Shown: positions 33,974 to 43,385 of the stretch, piece after piece
Numbering within the stretch: position 1 is the stretch's first letter
How the letters are laid out: the number at the start of each line of letters is the position of its first letter
Assembly: GCF_001742225.1 (NCBI RefSeq)
Contig: NZ_CP017076.1
Coordinates: forward strand, 248,001-312,000
Length of the DNA: 64,000 nt
Source: Novosphingobium resinovorum
GTDB taxonomy: Bacteria; Pseudomonadota; Alphaproteobacteria; Sphingomonadales; Sphingomonadaceae
Direction of reading: 5' to 3'
Made by a program: the position numbers and the translations under genes
Notes under the pieces: generated by a model
Seen by the model: only the letters and a program-made list of their open reading frames with translations
Told to the model about the DNA's origin: nothing
Databases searched by the model: none

Positions 33974-35109
33974 CACTGAACCTGGCCGAACCCCCGATGG
34001 CGGGACGGCACACCCGGTTCAGCGAACCGCGCGTCGCCATCGTCCATTACTGGCTGGTGTCGATGCGCGGCGGGGAGCGGGTGCTGGAGCGGCTGCTCGG
34101 CCTGTTCCCGGGCGCGGACGTCTTCACCCACGTCTACGATGAAAGCCGGATGTCGGAGAGCATCCGCAAGGCCAACGTGACGACGACCTGGATCAACGGC
34201 TTGCCGTTCTCGCGCCGGTTGTACCAGTATTACCTGCCGCTGATGCCGATGGCATTGGAGCATCTCGACCTGACCGGCTACGACCTCGTCATCAGCAGCG
34301 AGAGCGGGCCGGCCAAGGGGGTGATCACCAGCCCCCATGCGCAGCACTTGTGCTACTGCCACTCGCCGATGCGGTATCTGTGGGATCACTACCACCTCTA
34401 CCGCAAGGACGCCAATCCGATCGCCCGCGCGGCGATGCCGCTGATCTACCACCGGATGCGGCAATGGGACATGTCGTCCAGCGCAAGGGTGGACACGATC
34501 GTCGCCAACAGCAGCTTCATCCGCGAGCGCGTGCGCAAGTTCTGGCGGCGCGAGTCCGAGGTCATCCACCCGCCGGTCGATACGCGCATCTTCACCCCCA
34601 GCCTCGACGTCGATGATCACTACCTGTGGGTCGGCCAGATGGTGCCCTACAAACGCCCCGACCTTGCGGTGGAGGCGTTCAACCGCACCGGACTGCCGCT
34701 GCTCATGGTGGGGGACGGCGGGATGCTCGCCAGGCTCAAGCGCGTCGCCGGGCCGAACATCCGCTTCGTCTCGCGGCTGGGGTTCAACGAGTTGCGGCAG
34801 GCTTATGCGCGGGCGCGGGGCCTGGTGTTCACGGCGGAGGAGGACTTCGGCATCGTCCCGGTGGAGGCCATGGCCTCGGGCCGCCCGGTGCTGGCCTACG
34901 GGCGCGGCGGCGTGCTCGACAGCGTGGTGCCGGGCGAGACCGGCCTGTTCTTCGAACGACAGACGGCGGACTCGCTGGTCGACGGGATCGAGCGGTTCGA
35001 GCGCTGGCTTCCCGAATTCGACCCGAGCGTCGCGGTCGCGCAGTCCAACCGCTTCGCGCCCGAGCATTTCGATCGCAAGATCCTTACGGCGGTGGGGCAA
35101 CTGTCATGA
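33970..35109 (+). CDS. Glycosyltransferase family 4 (GT-B)
   Basis: A 379-residue retaining GT-B enzyme. The N-terminal domain opens VAIVHYWLVSMRGGERVLERL, and the donor domain begins near residue 217 (HYLWVGQMVPYKRPDLAVEAF). The E-x7-E motif is in AEEDFGIVPVEAMASG. It adds a sugar to the lipid-linked repeat unit on the cytoplasmic face. Its ATGA overlap with the Wzc-like gene and with the next gene shows one translational unit. Donor and acceptor cannot be read. Confidence 0.88.
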   Translation: MTLNLAEPPMAGRHTRFSEPRVAIVHYWLVSMRGGERVLERLLGLFPGADVFTHVYDESRMSESIRKANVTTTWINGLPFSRRLYQYYLPLMPMALEHLDLTGYDLVISSESGPAKGVITSPHAQHLCYCHSPMRYLWDHYHLYRKDANPIARAAMPLIYHRMRQWDMSSSARVDTIVANSSFIRERVRKFWRRESEVIHPPVDTRIFTPSLDVDDHYLWVGQMVPYKRPDLAVEAFNRTGLPLLMVGDGGMLARLKRVAGPNIRFVSRLGFNELRQAYARARGLVFTAEEDFGIVPVEAMASGRPVLAYGRGGVLDSVVPGETGLFFERQTADSLVDGIERFERWLPEFDPSVAVAQSNRFAPEHFDRKILTAVGQLS

Positions 35110-36578
35110 GCTTCACTTTCGTCGGCCTCGTGCAGCTGGTGATCGGCTTCGTGCTGCTGTTCCGCTCGATGCCCGCGATGCTGCTGTTCCTGATGGCCTC
35201 GGGCCTGTTCGGCGGGGCGGCGGCGCTGACGGTTCCGGCGCTGGGCAACAGCTCGATACCGCCGATCCAGTTCGCGCTGGTCTTCGTCTATCTGCGCGTG
35301 CTGATGCCGAGCGGCGGCTATTTCGAACTGTGGCGCGACGGGGTGAAGGACAACTTCCCGCTCGTGCTCTTCACGCTCTACGGCATGGTTGCCGCGCTGG
35401 TCGCGCCGCGCATCTTCGCCGGGCAGATCGATGTCGCGCCGATGCGCTTCGATGATGCGCGTAGCCTGTTCGATACGGTGCCGTTGAAGCCGACTTCGCA
35501 GAACATCACAGCCTGTGTGTACCTCTTGGGTGCCCTTATGGTCACGTTGAGTGCCTATGTGGCGGTGCGTACGGCGGGCGGAATCGAGGCTCTGGTCAAG
35601 GGCGGCGTCGTCATCGGCTGGGTCCACGCGCTGACCGGCCTGATCGCCTCGCAGACCAAGGGCACCTGGGTGCAGGACGTCTTCGCGCTGTTCCGCAACG
35701 GCGCCTACGCCCAGCTTGATCAGTCTTATCAAGGATTTAACCGGGTGGACGGGCTTTTCCCCGAAGCCTCCGGCTGGGCCGCCTTCGCGCTCGGCTGGTT
35801 CGTGTTCAACGCCGAGTGCTGGTATCGCTCGGTCTGGGCACGCCACACCGGCACGGCCGCGCTCCTGCTGGGCGGGGTCCTGTTCCTCAGCACCTCCAGC
35901 ACCGCCTACGTCGGCCTCGCCTGCTACGCCGCGTTCTTCGCCGGGCGCGCCGCATTGTTCCCGGCCGGAGCGCAGCCGCAGCGGCTCCGGCAGGCCGCCG
36001 CCGCGCTCGTCGCGCTGGTGTTCCTGGTGGCGGTGGCAATCGCGGTTGTGCCTGGAATGGCAGCGAAAATCGGGCAGATGGTCGTCCACATGACCGTCGA
36101 CAAGGGCGCCAGCACCTCCGGCCAGCAGCGCCTGTTCTGGGCCATGCAGGGGGTGACCGCCTTCATCGCCTCGGGCGGTCTCGGCATCGGGCCGGGCAGT
36201 TTCCGTTCGTCGAGCCTGTTCATGGCGATCCTTGGTACGATGGGCGTGATCGGGATCGGCACTTTCGTGTGGTATCTCATCAGCGTGGTGCGCCCGATCG
36301 GCGCCACCGTGGCCGCAAGTGGGCACGAGGCGATGATCGCGGTGATGCGGGCCTGCGCGGTGACGGCACCGATCATCCTGATCCCGGCAGCGGTGTCCTC
36401 CCCCAACAGCCACCCAGGCACCAGCTTCGCGATCTTCGCAGGCGCCGCGCTCGGCCTCAGGCGGATGATCCCGCACGTGGTGAGGAAGCCCGACCTGGCG
36501 ATACTGGTCAGCCGCAAAATCTCAGGGTCGCCGCCGCAAGCCGTTGCAACTGCACGATCTTCCGGAGGTTCCGCCTGA
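35106..36578 (+). CDS. Wzy-like O-antigen/exopolysaccharide polymerase candidate
   Basis: A 490-residue polytopic membrane protein with about ten to twelve hydrophobic segments and a large loop in the middle (near WVQDVFALFRNGAYAQLDQSYQGFNRVDG). Late in the protein, GIGPGSFRSS fits the O-antigen polymerase/ligase (Wzy/WaaL) pattern. No other polymerase candidate exists in the cluster. The real start is the ATG overlapping the GT4 stop; the frame is open far upstream only as a shadow. It probably joins repeat units in the periplasm. Confidence 0.78.
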   Translation: MSFTFVGLVQLVIGFVLLFRSMPAMLLFLMASGLFGGAAALTVPALGNSSIPPIQFALVFVYLRVLMPSGGYFELWRDGVKDNFPLVLFTLYGMVAALVAPRIFAGQIDVAPMRFDDARSLFDTVPLKPTSQNITACVYLLGALMVTLSAYVAVRTAGGIEALVKGGVVIGWVHALTGLIASQTKGTWVQDVFALFRNGAYAQLDQSYQGFNRVDGLFPEASGWAAFALGWFVFNAECWYRSVWARHTGTAALLLGGVLFLSTSSTAYVGLACYAAFFAGRAALFPAGAQPQRLRQAAAALVALVFLVAVAIAVVPGMAAKIGQMVVHMTVDKGASTSGQQRLFWAMQGVTAFIASGGLGIGPGSFRSSSLFMAILGTMGVIGIGTFVWYLISVVRPIGATVAASGHEAMIAVMRACAVTAPIILIPAAVSSPNSHPGTSFAIFAGAALGLRRMIPHVVRKPDLAILVSRKISGSPPQAVATARSSGGSA

Positions 36579-37513
36579 TGCATTTCCGCTCGATTAACGA
36601 CCTCTACCGCGATGTCTGGCGTGGCCTTTCCCGGCTGCCGCACGACATCGACCTCGTCGTGGGCGTGCCTCGCAGCGGGATGCTGCCCGCCTCGATGGTC
36701 GCTCTCGCGCGCAACCTGCCGCTGGCGGACATCGATGGTTTTGCGCAAGGGCGGCTGCTCTCCTCCGGCCATACCCGGCGCGAGGAAGGCGCCGTCTCCC
36801 GGTTCGCCCACGTCCTCGTTATCGACGACAGTTGCCGCACCGGTGCCTCCATGCAGGAGGCGCGTGCGAAGCTGGCACACCTCGATTGTCGCATCACCTT
36901 CGCGGCGGTCTACGGCGTGCCGGGCAAGTCCGGCGGCGCCGACTTCGTGTTCGAGACCGTCCCGGAACCACGCGTTTTCGAGTGGAACGTGCTGCATCAT
37001 CCGATCGTCTCGCGCTCCTGCTTCGACATTGACGGCGTGCTCTGCGTCGATCCGACCGAGCGCGAGAACGACGACGGCGCCCGCTACCTGAACTTCCTCG
37101 CCAGCGCCGTGCCGCTCCATCGACCCCGCCGAGAGATCGCGATGCTGGTGACCAGCCGGCTGGAGAAGTACCGTGCGCCGACCGAGGACTGGCTGGACCG
37201 TCACGGCGTCCGTTACGGCCAGCTCCGGATGCTCGACCTCCCCGACGCCGCCGCGCGGCGCCGCCTGCGGGCACACGGCAGTTTCAAGGCGGAAGTTTAT
37301 CGCGAAGCCGCCTGCGACCTGTTCGTGGAGAGCGAACTGCCGCAGGCCCGCGACATTGCGCGGCTGTCCGGCAAACCCGTGCTCAGCCTTCAGGGCCCGC
37401 AGATGCTGATGCCGGGGATGATGAACCCGCAGGCGATCCGCCATACGCTGGCTCCGCGCCGGTTCCGCGCGCGTGTCGGCCGGATGGTCTCGCGCGTGCT
37501 GCGAGCGGGGTAG
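36578..37513 (+). CDS. Phosphoribosyltransferase-HAD fusion protein
   Basis: A 311-residue two-domain protein. Residues 1-130 match type I phosphoribosyltransferases, with a PRPP loop VLVIDDSCRTGASM and an early VVGVPRSGMLPA. Residues 140-300 start with FDIDGVLCVDPT, the DxD nucleophile motif of HAD phosphatases, and continue with MLVTSRLEKYRAPTEDWL, a HAD motif II-like segment. It sits between the polymerase and pyruvyl transferase genes (one-base overlap, GGAGG site), so it probably makes or edits a phosphorylated sugar or nucleotide for the polymer. No such step is established. Confidence 0.75.
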   Translation: MHFRSINDLYRDVWRGLSRLPHDIDLVVGVPRSGMLPASMVALARNLPLADIDGFAQGRLLSSGHTRREEGAVSRFAHVLVIDDSCRTGASMQEARAKLAHLDCRITFAAVYGVPGKSGGADFVFETVPEPRVFEWNVLHHPIVSRSCFDIDGVLCVDPTERENDDGARYLNFLASAVPLHRPRREIAMLVTSRLEKYRAPTEDWLDRHGVRYGQLRMLDLPDAAARRRLRAHGSFKAEVYREAACDLFVESELPQARDIARLSGKPVLSLQGPQMLMPGMMNPQAIRHTLAPRRFRARVGRMVSRVLRAG

Positions 37514-37515
37514 CG

Positions 37516-38613
37516 GTGAAGCACCAGCCGGTGATCGACGCGGGGAGCGAAGGGGCCGCGACGCCTCGCCATTCGCACCGGCGACAGGTCTTCGTACCGG
37601 GTGACCTGCACAATCTCGGCGACCTCAAGCTGGTGCTGCAGAACCTTGCGGTTTCGCGAGGGGAGGGCGGGGCGGTGCGGTACTGGGCGCGGCTCCCCGC
37701 AGCGATCGTCAGGCAGGTCGAGGAGGCAGGCGGCGAACTCACGCCGGGCAAGCGCCTGCTTCACTTCGCGGGCCGGGCCTTCGGGACCGATCTCGTGATT
37801 GGCGGCGGCCAGATCGTGCGGGACAACGTGTCGATCGCGTCGATGTTCGGCCTTGCACTGGCCGCCGTAAGCGCACGCGCTGGCGGCGGGCGCGTGGTCA
37901 CGCGGGGGCTTGGGGTGAGTGTGATCCGTTCACGCTCCCGGCGTTTTCTCTGGCGCATGGTGCTGCGACGCTGCGCCGTGGTGAACGTGCGCGATGCGGC
38001 TTCCGCGCGTAATCTGGCCGATCTGCTGCCGGGCAAGGCGGTGGCGGTCCTCGCCGACATGGTGTTCCTGCCAACCGGCGCGTATGTCGAAGCCGAACGC
38101 GAGCCGGTCGCGCGCTGGATCGTGGTGGCGCCTTGCGACGACGGCAGCGAGCGCCGCTCGCTTGACGGCGCCGCGCTCGATGCGGTGCTGGATGCAGCTC
38201 AGGCGGCATTGCCCGACGCGCGGGTCGCCATTGCCTGCCACGACCCGCGCGAATCGATGGACAAGGCGTCCGCTGCCCGTCTCGCAAGCCGTTGGCAGGG
38301 GCGTGAGCCCCATGTCTTCGACAGTTTCGAACTGGAAACCCTGACGCAGCTCTATCGCGACGCCGCTCTGGTGGTGACGAACCGGCTGCATTCGCTGATC
38401 TTCGCGATCCTTGCCGATGCGCCCGCGCTGGCGATCGAGGACGGCACGGCCAAGGTCCGTGTCGTGGCCGACGACTTCGCGATCCCCCTGATCGGCCGTG
38501 AAGAGGCAGCCAAGGCCGGAGCCAAAGTCGCGGCGGCGTTGGCGTTCGATGGCGCGGCCCGGGCGCAAGTCAGGCAGGAACTCGGGCGCCGGGCGGCGCT
38601 CAACCTCGATTGA
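37516..38613 (+). CDS. Polysaccharide pyruvyl transferase family protein 1
   Basis: A 365-residue member of the family that transfers pyruvate from PEP to form ketals on sugar residues. Characteristic segments are GDLHNLGDLKLVLQNL near the N-terminus, DLVIGGGQIVRDN, NVRDAASARNL, and the C-terminal VVTNRLHSLIFAILADAPALAIED. The GTG start lies two bases after the PRT-HAD stop. A second, divergent family member is at 46666-47970, so the polymer may carry two pyruvyl sites, or one copy may act on another acceptor. Confidence 0.83.
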   Translation: MKHQPVIDAGSEGAATPRHSHRRQVFVPGDLHNLGDLKLVLQNLAVSRGEGGAVRYWARLPAAIVRQVEEAGGELTPGKRLLHFAGRAFGTDLVIGGGQIVRDNVSIASMFGLALAAVSARAGGGRVVTRGLGVSVIRSRSRRFLWRMVLRRCAVVNVRDAASARNLADLLPGKAVAVLADMVFLPTGAYVEAEREPVARWIVVAPCDDGSERRSLDGAALDAVLDAAQAALPDARVAIACHDPRESMDKASAARLASRWQGREPHVFDSFELETLTQLYRDAALVVTNRLHSLIFAILADAPALAIEDGTAKVRVVADDFAIPLIGREEAAKAGAKVAAALAFDGAARAQVRQELGRRAALNLD

Positions 38614-38616
38614 TAC

Positions 38617-38629
38617 CCGAAAGGGCTAA
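38617..38629. promoter_or_regulatory. Candidate cluster motif CCGAAAGGGCTAA
   Basis: CCGAAAGGGCTAA lies just after the pyruvyl transferase stop and upstream of the SleB-type gene. It matches CCGAAAGGGGTAG at 29607 except at two positions. It may mark a separate promoter for the hydrolase genes; evidence is the similarity only. Confidence 0.35.
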
Positions 38630-38766
38630 TCCCGCTGCGCCGCTGCTCGCCCGCCGTGGCACTTTCCGTCCAGGCGGGAAGACGGCATCACGGCACCGTG
38701 CAGTATCCCGCTGCCTCGACATCGGCGCGGCCGTCAGGCCCTGCACGATTCCCGGTGGTCCGGGTG

Positions 38767-39906
38767 ATGCGCGCGATGACGGCGATCGTCGCAGCTGTCG
38801 GCCTGTGCTCCTATGCACTGCCTGCCGCCGTGCGCGCGCCGGTCTCCGTGACGGCCCGATCCGGGCCGGTGATGCTCCGCAATCCGGTCGTAAAGCCGCC
38901 GTTCGGTTCCGCCGCGCCGGCCGCCGATACCGCCGGTTCACCCGAAAAGGCGCACTTGCTCAACGATGCGCGGCGTTTCGATGCGCCTCCGGGCCTCGCG
39001 AGGCCGTTCGCCTTCGCGGGCGGCGAGCAAGACCATCTGCGGGCGCTGACCTGCCTCGCTGCGGCGGGCTTGTACGAGGCGGGCGACGATGCCGCCGGGG
39101 AGCGTGCGGTGATGCAGGTGGTGCTCAACCGCGTGCGCCACGGGGTCTACCCGGCGAGCGTGTGCGGCGTGGTGTTTCAGGGGTCCGAACTATCGACCGG
39201 CTGCCAGTTCACCTTCACCTGCGACGGCGCGATGACGCGGCGGCCAGCGCCCGAAGCCTGGCGGCGTGCGCGGGTTCTCGCAGCGGCGGCGCTGTCCGGA
39301 GCGGTGGACCCGGCGGTGGGCGATGCTACGCATTACCATGCGGACTACGTCTATCCCTACTGGGCGCCGAGCCTCACGAAAGTCGCGCAGGTCGGCGCGC
39401 ATGTGTTCTACCGGTTCGCCGGAGGGCATCTTGTCCGCCCGAATGCGCCGGAGCCCGTGATCGAGCGGCTCGGGGCACTCATGGGATCGGAACAGGCAGA
39501 AGTCGAAACCACCGCAGCGTCCTTGCCTACCGTCACGGAGCCCGCATTTACCGCCGCACATCCGTCCGTCATGGCAGGGAACCCCGGCGGTGTTCAGGGT
39601 GATGCGATACTCCTCGCCATCGATCCGGCGACACCTCCGGGACGGTGGGCAATGGATGCGCTCTCCCGCTGCGCGGGCAAGGCCAATTGCCGTGTCGTTG
39701 CCTGGCCCTCTCCCGCAATGCTGGAGGCCAACCGCCTGCGGTCGCCGTTCCAGCGCGACCTTCCGGTCTTCGTCTTCATCCGCGACCCGGCGAGCCACCG
39801 CGACCTGGCGCTGTGGGATTGCTCCGCCGTGACCCGTCCGGATATGCGGCAATGCCTGCCGCCCGACCGCGTCGCCGTCCAGAGACTGCTCCATACTCCG
39901 CTTTAA
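38767..39906 (+). CDS. SleB-type cell wall hydrolase
   Basis: A 379-residue exported protein. From the chosen ATG the N-terminus MRAMTAIVAAVGLCSYALPAAVRA is a clear signal peptide; a GTG 111 bases upstream would add a non-signal extension. The SleB/hydrolase_2 domain spans about 95-215, with catalytic-type motifs EAGDDAAGERAVMQVVLNRVRHG, CGVVFQGSE and ATHYHADYVYPYWA. The C-terminal 150 residues are unassigned. It likely cuts peptidoglycan so that the polymer machine can pass, or it remodels the wall. It is the first of two secreted hydrolases at the end of the operon. Confidence 0.82.
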   Translation: MRAMTAIVAAVGLCSYALPAAVRAPVSVTARSGPVMLRNPVVKPPFGSAAPAADTAGSPEKAHLLNDARRFDAPPGLARPFAFAGGEQDHLRALTCLAAAGLYEAGDDAAGERAVMQVVLNRVRHGVYPASVCGVVFQGSELSTGCQFTFTCDGAMTRRPAPEAWRRARVLAAAALSGAVDPAVGDATHYHADYVYPYWAPSLTKVAQVGAHVFYRFAGGHLVRPNAPEPVIERLGALMGSEQAEVETTAASLPTVTEPAFTAAHPSVMAGNPGGVQGDAILLAIDPATPPGRWAMDALSRCAGKANCRVVAWPSPAMLEANRLRSPFQRDLPVFVFIRDPASHRDLALWDCSAVTRPDMRQCLPPDRVAVQRLLHTPL

Positions 39907-40044
39907 GGTTAAGAAACCGTCAGATTTCCTGCTCCCGTGCGGACCGGCGCAAGCCCGGGGCCGCGCGTCCCGTTGCGCCTTCCGGAGGGTATGATCGCCC
40001 GATATGCGGCCGATCCGGATTCGCCCTCTGGAGCAACGACAATA

Positions 40045-40977
40045 ATGTCCGAATACGGTTTCCCTCTCTCTCGACGTCACCTGATCGGCGCGCTTGCGAC
40101 CGCTCCCCTCCTTCCTTCCATCGCACGGGGCGCTACCCCTTCCATCAGCCGGCTGATGGTGCAGGGGCGTCCGCAAGACACCCAATCGCCCTACAAACTG
40201 GCTAACATATTGCCTGCGCTCGACAAGCTGGGCGGCGTGCGCAAGATGCGCTGCCGCGAGCCTTACAGCGGAACCGCAGGCTGGGCGACTTACGTGGGCC
40301 TCGCAAGGGCGGGCGTGCGGTTCTGCTTCACGCTTTCGGTGCGGGACATCCGCAAGAGCATCGCCGACATGAAAGCGTTCGTGGCGACCGTTCCCAATTC
40401 GATCTTCGCCATCGAGTTTCCCAACGAGCCGGATCTCAATCCGGTCACCTACAATGGCGTGACCGACAAGCGCATGGGCTTCCGCACCGGTAATGCACCG
40501 GCCCTGATGGCGTTCATCAAGGACTTCCATGCCGCCATCAAGGTGGACCCGGTGCTGCGCTCGATCCCGCTGGTCGCCAGCAACGACTTCATGCAGGCAC
40601 AGCAGGCGCCGTACACCGACTTGGCCAATTCCCACATCTACCCGACGCCGCCGTCCGACGTCGCCGGGCGCGTGGCGGGGTTCAAGCAGAAGGTGGTCGA
40701 GAGCAAGACCACCCAGGGCATCATCACCGAGTGGGGCCGCACGACGGGGGGAAGCGCCAGCAACAATACCTCGCCGCCGGTCACGATCGCCCAGCAGGCG
40801 ACGTTGCTGGCGTCCGACGTCAAGACCGCGATGGCGCAGTCCTACGTCCACACGATCAGCATCTACGAGCTGTTCTGCTGGAAGGGCACGAGCGAGATCA
40901 CCAATTTCGGCCTGTTCAACACCGACCTGACACCGCGCCCGGCGGTGGCGGCGATCCGTTCCGCGGTAGGCGCGTGA
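40045..40977 (+). CDS. Tat-exported glycoside hydrolase-like protein
   Basis: A 310-residue protein. The twin-arginine signal SRRHLIGALATAPLLPSIARG is near the N-terminus. The rest is TIM-barrel-like with clan GH-A marks: a candidate acid/base Glu in EFPNEPDLN and a candidate nucleophile Glu in IITEWGRTT. The ATG at MSEYGFPL was chosen because it places the RR motif properly. As the last gene of the operon it could trim or release the exopolysaccharide in the periplasm. The exact GH family is not clear. A hairpin just past the stop ends the operon. Confidence 0.75.
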   Translation: MSEYGFPLSRRHLIGALATAPLLPSIARGATPSISRLMVQGRPQDTQSPYKLANILPALDKLGGVRKMRCREPYSGTAGWATYVGLARAGVRFCFTLSVRDIRKSIADMKAFVATVPNSIFAIEFPNEPDLNPVTYNGVTDKRMGFRTGNAPALMAFIKDFHAAIKVDPVLRSIPLVASNDFMQAQQAPYTDLANSHIYPTPPSDVAGRVAGFKQKVVESKTTQGIITEWGRTTGGSASNNTSPPVTIAQQATLLASDVKTAMAQSYVHTISIYELFCWKGTSEITNFGLFNTDLTPRPAVAAIRSAVGA

Positions 40978-40980
40978 GGA

Positions 40981-42480
40981 TCAGGCCCCGGTTATCGCCG
41001 GGGCCCTTCGCCCTTTCCTGAAGCGGGCGATCGCGGTGCGTGCGAGGCCGAGCAGTTCGGCCTCCGCGCCCGCGCTTCGCCCGCTGCCGATCCACAGCAG
41101 GTGGAGCATGCCGAGGTAGGTCAGCGCGCCCAAGGGTGCGAGCACGGCGATGCGTGCGATGGGCATCGCACCGACTTGCAGCAGTTCGTGATCGGCCGCC
41201 AGTACCGCCGCCGCCATCACGACCACGGCCAGGATGGTACGCCGATGCGCCTTCATCTGATCGAGAATGGGGAGTCCGGTCAGCTTCGTGACGAGCGCGG
41301 ACGTGATGAACAGGCCCAGCACCGAACTCAGCAGCCGTCCCCAGACCAGCCCCATCAGGCCCCAGCCCATAAGCCCGACCGTCACGCAAGGGACGCGCAG
41401 CGCCAGTCCCCAGACGTCGCGCACGAAGAGCGTGCGGGTGGCCCCTTCGGCCATGGCCAGGGGGCGCGATCCGGTCACCAGCGTCTGCAGCGCGTAGCTG
41501 AAGCCGATCACCTGGATCAGCGGCACCGTTATCAGCCATTTCTGCCCGAGCGCCACGCGCACCATCGGGTCGGCGAGCAACATGAAGCCGACCGCGATCG
41601 GCAAGGCGACGATGCCGATCGCGCCTTGCGCGGTCTGGTAGGCGGTGCGCAGCCGGGCCCGGTCGCCCTGCATGCGGGCGAAGCTGGGAAACAGGGTCTG
41701 GACCAGCGGCGTCGTCGCCTCGCGGCTCGGGATGGCGGAGACGTTGTCGGCCATCGAATAGGCGCCCAGCTGCGCGGTCGGCAGGAACAGGCCGATCACC
41801 AGCTGATCGAAGCGCCAGTTCACCACGTTCATCACCTGGCCGAGGAACAGCCAGCTGGAGAAGCCCAGCAGGTCACGTGAACGCGAGAGGGTGAAGCGCG
41901 GCCGGTAAGGCACGACGAGGTAGCTCAGCACCGTACCCAGCGCGCCGCCGATCGCCGATCCCACCACGATAGCCCAGTAGTTGCGCAGCCACAGCGCCAG
42001 CCCAACGGAGATCGCCAGCGCCGACAGCTTCTGCACGATCTGCAGCATGATCATCGGCCGGAAATTCATCGCCCGCATCCGCAGCGAAACGAGCGGATTG
42101 GTGAGCCCCGCCAGTGCGCCGGTGATGCCCGACAGCACGAAGAGCGGCGCCAGCCTGTCGTCGCCGTAGAGCCGGGCCAGCGGTTCGGACGCCAGCGCGA
42201 AGCCGCCGGCAATGAGGGCCGCGCGCAGCAACGACATGGTCCAGGCGCTGTCGATGTGCGCGGGCGTCACCTCGTCGCGCTGGATGAGGGCCGATCCGAC
42301 CGAAAGCTCGGTCAGCGCGACCAGTACGCCCAGCACCGTCGTGCAGATGGCGACGAGGCCGAAGTCCTGCGGCGTGAGCAACCGCGCCAGCACGACCAGC
42401 GCGCCGAGATTGGCGAGGTTGGTGGCGATCCGCGTTGCCCCGAGGGCTGCGGCGCCGCGCGCTACACCGACCTTGCTCAT
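40981..42480 (-). CDS. Wzx-like lipid-linked polysaccharide flippase
   Basis: A 499-residue MOP-superfamily exporter with about 12-14 hydrophobic helices. The start GAAALGATRIATNLANLGALVVLARLLTPQDFGLVAI is characteristic of the polysaccharide-transport (PST) branch. It moves undecaprenyl-linked repeats to the periplasm. The ATG overlaps the upstream GT2 stop by four bases (ATGA). It is the last gene of the leftward operon, three bases from the opposing operon's stop. Confidence 0.88.
   Translation of the reverse strand: MSKVGVARGAAALGATRIATNLANLGALVVLARLLTPQDFGLVAICTTVLGVLVALTELSVGSALIQRDEVTPAHIDSAWTMSLLRAALIAGGFALASEPLARLYGDDRLAPLFVLSGITGALAGLTNPLVSLRMRAMNFRPMIMLQIVQKLSALAISVGLALWLRNYWAIVVGSAIGGALGTVLSYLVVPYRPRFTLSRSRDLLGFSSWLFLGQVMNVVNWRFDQLVIGLFLPTAQLGAYSMADNVSAIPSREATTPLVQTLFPSFARMQGDRARLRTAYQTAQGAIGIVALPIAVGFMLLADPMVRVALGQKWLITVPLIQVIGFSYALQTLVTGSRPLAMAEGATRTLFVRDVWGLALRVPCVTVGLMGWGLMGLVWGRLLSSVLGLFITSALVTKLTGLPILDQMKAHRRTILAVVVMAAAVLAADHELLQVGAMPIARIAVLAPLGALTYLGMLHLLWIGSGRSAGAEAELLGLARTAIARFRKGRRAPAITGA
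40984..41005. terminator. Hairpin at the convergence of the two polysaccharide operons
   Basis: GGCCCCGG-ttatcg-CCGGGGCC forms an 8-bp stem directly after the glycoside hydrolase stop and inside the last codons of the Wzx-like gene. It is positioned to stop both operons. Confidence 0.55.
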
Positions 42481-43385
42481 GCGGCGCTGGCCGGGCGTGG
42501 CTGGCGCAGGTCGTCCCAGATGCCGCGCGTGGTGCGCCAGCCGACCGCCAGAGCGCGCTTGCTGGGGGCCTGAAAAAACGAGCGCAGGATCAGCCACAGC
42601 GCCGCGCCGTTGCTGCCGAAGCGGCGCTTGATGTCGGCTTCCACCAGCTTGTGCTGCGACCGGATGCGCGCCCGTTCGCCCGCACGCTCGACGTCGGCGA
42701 GGAGGTTGGCGAAGATGGCGCGGTGGCCGGAGAGCACCTTGTTCATATTGGTCGTGATCCGCTCGTGCGGGCCACAGTTGAACCGCACCAGCGGCAGGCG
42801 CGCAACCCCCATGGGTCCGATACGGCGCAAACGGAACCACAAGTCCCAGTCCTGGCAGCTGGGCAGCTCCGGATTGAACCCGGTTGCCTCCTGCAGCGCC
42901 GATCGCCGGATCACCGCGCCCGACGTGCTGCCGAGGCCATTGGCGCAGCGCAAGTCGAGCAGCGAGGGGTTGTCGCGCGGCCGGTGGATCTTCTCCACCT
43001 TGATGCCGACGAGGCGAAATCCGCAGAACAGGCCGACCAGATCGGGCCGTTCCTCCAGCAGCGCGAACTGGCGCTCCAGCTTTTCCGGCTCCCACGCATC
43101 GTCGGAATCGAGGAAGGCGACCCATTCCGACTGCGCCCGCGCGATCCCGGCATTGCGCGCGACATTGGCGCCGCCGTGCTGCATCTCGACCAGTTCGATC
43201 GCCGGATCGTCCTGCGCCAGCGTGCGGACCCATTCGATCGTGCCGTCGGTCGAGCCGTCGTCGACGATGAAGATCCGCGCGACCGGCAGGGTCTGCGCCT
43301 TTATGCTGGCGATGGCCTCGGGCAGCAGGTCCCGGCGGTTGTAGGTCGGGATCACCACGTCGATGGTCGGGCCTGCGTGCTTCAT
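42477..43385 (-). CDS. Glycosyltransferase family 2 (GT-A), copy 1
   Basis: A 302-residue inverting GT-A enzyme. VVIPTYNRRDLLPEAIASI, IVDDGSTDGT and the metal-binding DxD-type motif FLDSDDAWEP are conserved. The later CQDWDLWFRLRR is the usual catalytic-base region. It overlaps both neighbours by four bases in the leftward operon. The sugar is unknown. Confidence 0.9.
   Translation of the reverse strand: MKHAGPTIDVVIPTYNRRDLLPEAIASIKAQTLPVARIFIVDDGSTDGTIEWVRTLAQDDPAIELVEMQHGGANVARNAGIARAQSEWVAFLDSDDAWEPEKLERQFALLEERPDLVGLFCGFRLVGIKVEKIHRPRDNPSLLDLRCANGLGSTSGAVIRRSALQEATGFNPELPSCQDWDLWFRLRRIGPMGVARLPLVRFNCGPHERITTNMNKVLSGHRAIFANLLADVERAGERARIRSQHKLVEADIKRRFGSNGAALWLILRSFFQAPSKRALAVGWRTTRGIWDDLRQPRPASAA

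Noticed and set aside
31421-33976. A leftward 851-codon frame opposite the Wzc-like gene
   Set aside because: Antisense shadow of a gene with intact Walker motifs; no start signals and no family resemblance.
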